Notes under the pieces: model-generated | What the model was told of the DNA's origin: nothing | The model's input: the letters and a program-made list of their open reading frames with translations, nothing else | Databases searched by the model: none | Assembly (NCBI GenBank): GCA_943329595.2 | Contig: CALQEM020000215.1 | Coordinates: 1-6,021 of the forward strand | Length of the DNA stretch: 6,021 bases | Origin: CAIYMF01 sp943329595 | GTDB lineage: Bacteria > Actinomycetota > Actinomycetes > S36-B12 > CAIYMF01 | Reading direction: 5' to 3' | Translations under genes and position numbers: made by a program | Shown: positions 5,849-6,021 of the stretch, in pieces | Layout of the letters: every line of letters begins with the position of its first letter | Numbering within the stretch: position 1 is the stretch's first letter

Positions 5849-6021
5849 ATGAACCCAGACCTCCCAGACCACCCAGACCTCCCAGACCTCCCGACTGTTC
5901 GCCTGACCGGTCCCGACGCGCTGATCTGCGCTGTGCCGTACCTCCTCGGATTCACCCCCGAGCGCTCGGTGGTGGTGGTGTGGGTGTCGCCCCTCGACCA
6001 CGAGGTGGTGCTCACCATGCG
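5849..6021 (+). CDS. DUF4192 domain protein, partial (3' end outside window)
   Basis: Fifty-seven complete codons are visible before the window ends. After a proline/aspartate repeat (residues 3-15), the sequence TVRLTGPDALICAVPYLLGF (16-35), then TPERSVVVVWV, matches the start of DUF4192 proteins. These typically read 'L..P.dllaavPyLLGF.P..SvVvv' and are found almost only in Actinomycetota; their function is unknown. ATG 5849 is taken as the start, but it has only a GGGG one base upstream as a possible ribosome site. An in-frame GTG at 5825 would add eight residues. The gene is divergent from plsC. The family call rests on the N-terminal motif only. Confidence 0.8.
   Translation, partial: MNPDLPDHPDLPDLPTVRLTGPDALICAVPYLLGFTPERSVVVVWVSPLDHEVVLTM
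5854..5889 (+). repeat. In-frame 9-bp tandem repeat (CCCAGACCT) at the DUF4192 5' end
   Basis: There are four contiguous copies of CCCAGACCT (5854-5862, 5863-5871, 5872-5880, 5881-5889); only the second differs, ending in A instead of T. They encode a Pro-Asp-Leu/His triplet array right after the start codon, ahead of the DUF4192 domain. Confidence 0.9.

Noticed and set aside
4061..5889. The two tandem arrays as CRISPR or mobile-element ends
   Set aside because: The units are 9 bp, directly abutting without spacers, in frame within genes, and different in sequence. They fit coding slippage repeats, not CRISPR or transposon termini.

Overview
The window is about 6 kb of GC-rich bacterial chromosome with strong G/C preference at third codon positions and GTG and TTG starts beside ATG. 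Together with a DUF4192 gene (a family known essentially from Actinomycetota) and an actinobacterial-style PlsC, this points to a high-GC Gram-positive actinobacterium. The genus cannot be fixed from the sequence alone. No tRNA, rRNA, insertion sequence, prophage or CRISPR array was seen.

Layout: a partial VOC/glyoxalase-like gene runs leftwards off the window (1-583). Across a 41-bp gap, a DUF445 (YjiN-like) membrane-associated gene runs rightwards (625-1869). After a 53-bp gap comes a tightly packed rightward set of four genes: a YbhN/UPF0104-type multi-pass membrane protein (1923-3029), an unrecognised 92-residue protein (3019-3297), a sulfite-oxidase-fold molybdopterin oxidoreductase with a Tat-like N-terminus (3303-4058), and a four-helix di-haem cytochrome b (4051-4758). 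Their junctions are an 11-bp overlap, a 5-bp gap and an 8-bp overlap, each with a visible Shine-Dalgarno sequence, so they are probably one translationally coupled operon. A PlsC-type acyltransferase (4755-5537, minus) meets the cytochrome gene tail to tail, and the two stop codons share one CTAG palindrome. A roughly 310-bp region with no confident gene separates plsC from a divergent, right-truncated DUF4192 gene (from 5849).

How they may work together: the molybdoenzyme and cytochrome b form a coherent membrane redox pair. The extracytoplasmic Moco subunit would exchange electrons with the quinone pool through a b-type cytochrome whose histidine spacing resembles the formate dehydrogenase gamma subunit FdnI. 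This differs from MsrPQ (YedYZ), where the membrane partner is a ferric-reductase-like protein. The physiological substrate cannot be read from the sequence. The YbhN-like protein, PlsC and DUF445 give the region a loose membrane/envelope theme, but only the four-gene set looks like a transcription unit.

The best candidate for something undescribed is this small-protein/Moco/cytochrome b module. Smaller oddities are in-frame 9-bp tandem repeats at the 5' ends of two unrelated genes, an inverted repeat covering the DUF445 start codon, and a lone DnaA-box-like nonamer upstream of the DUF4192 gene.
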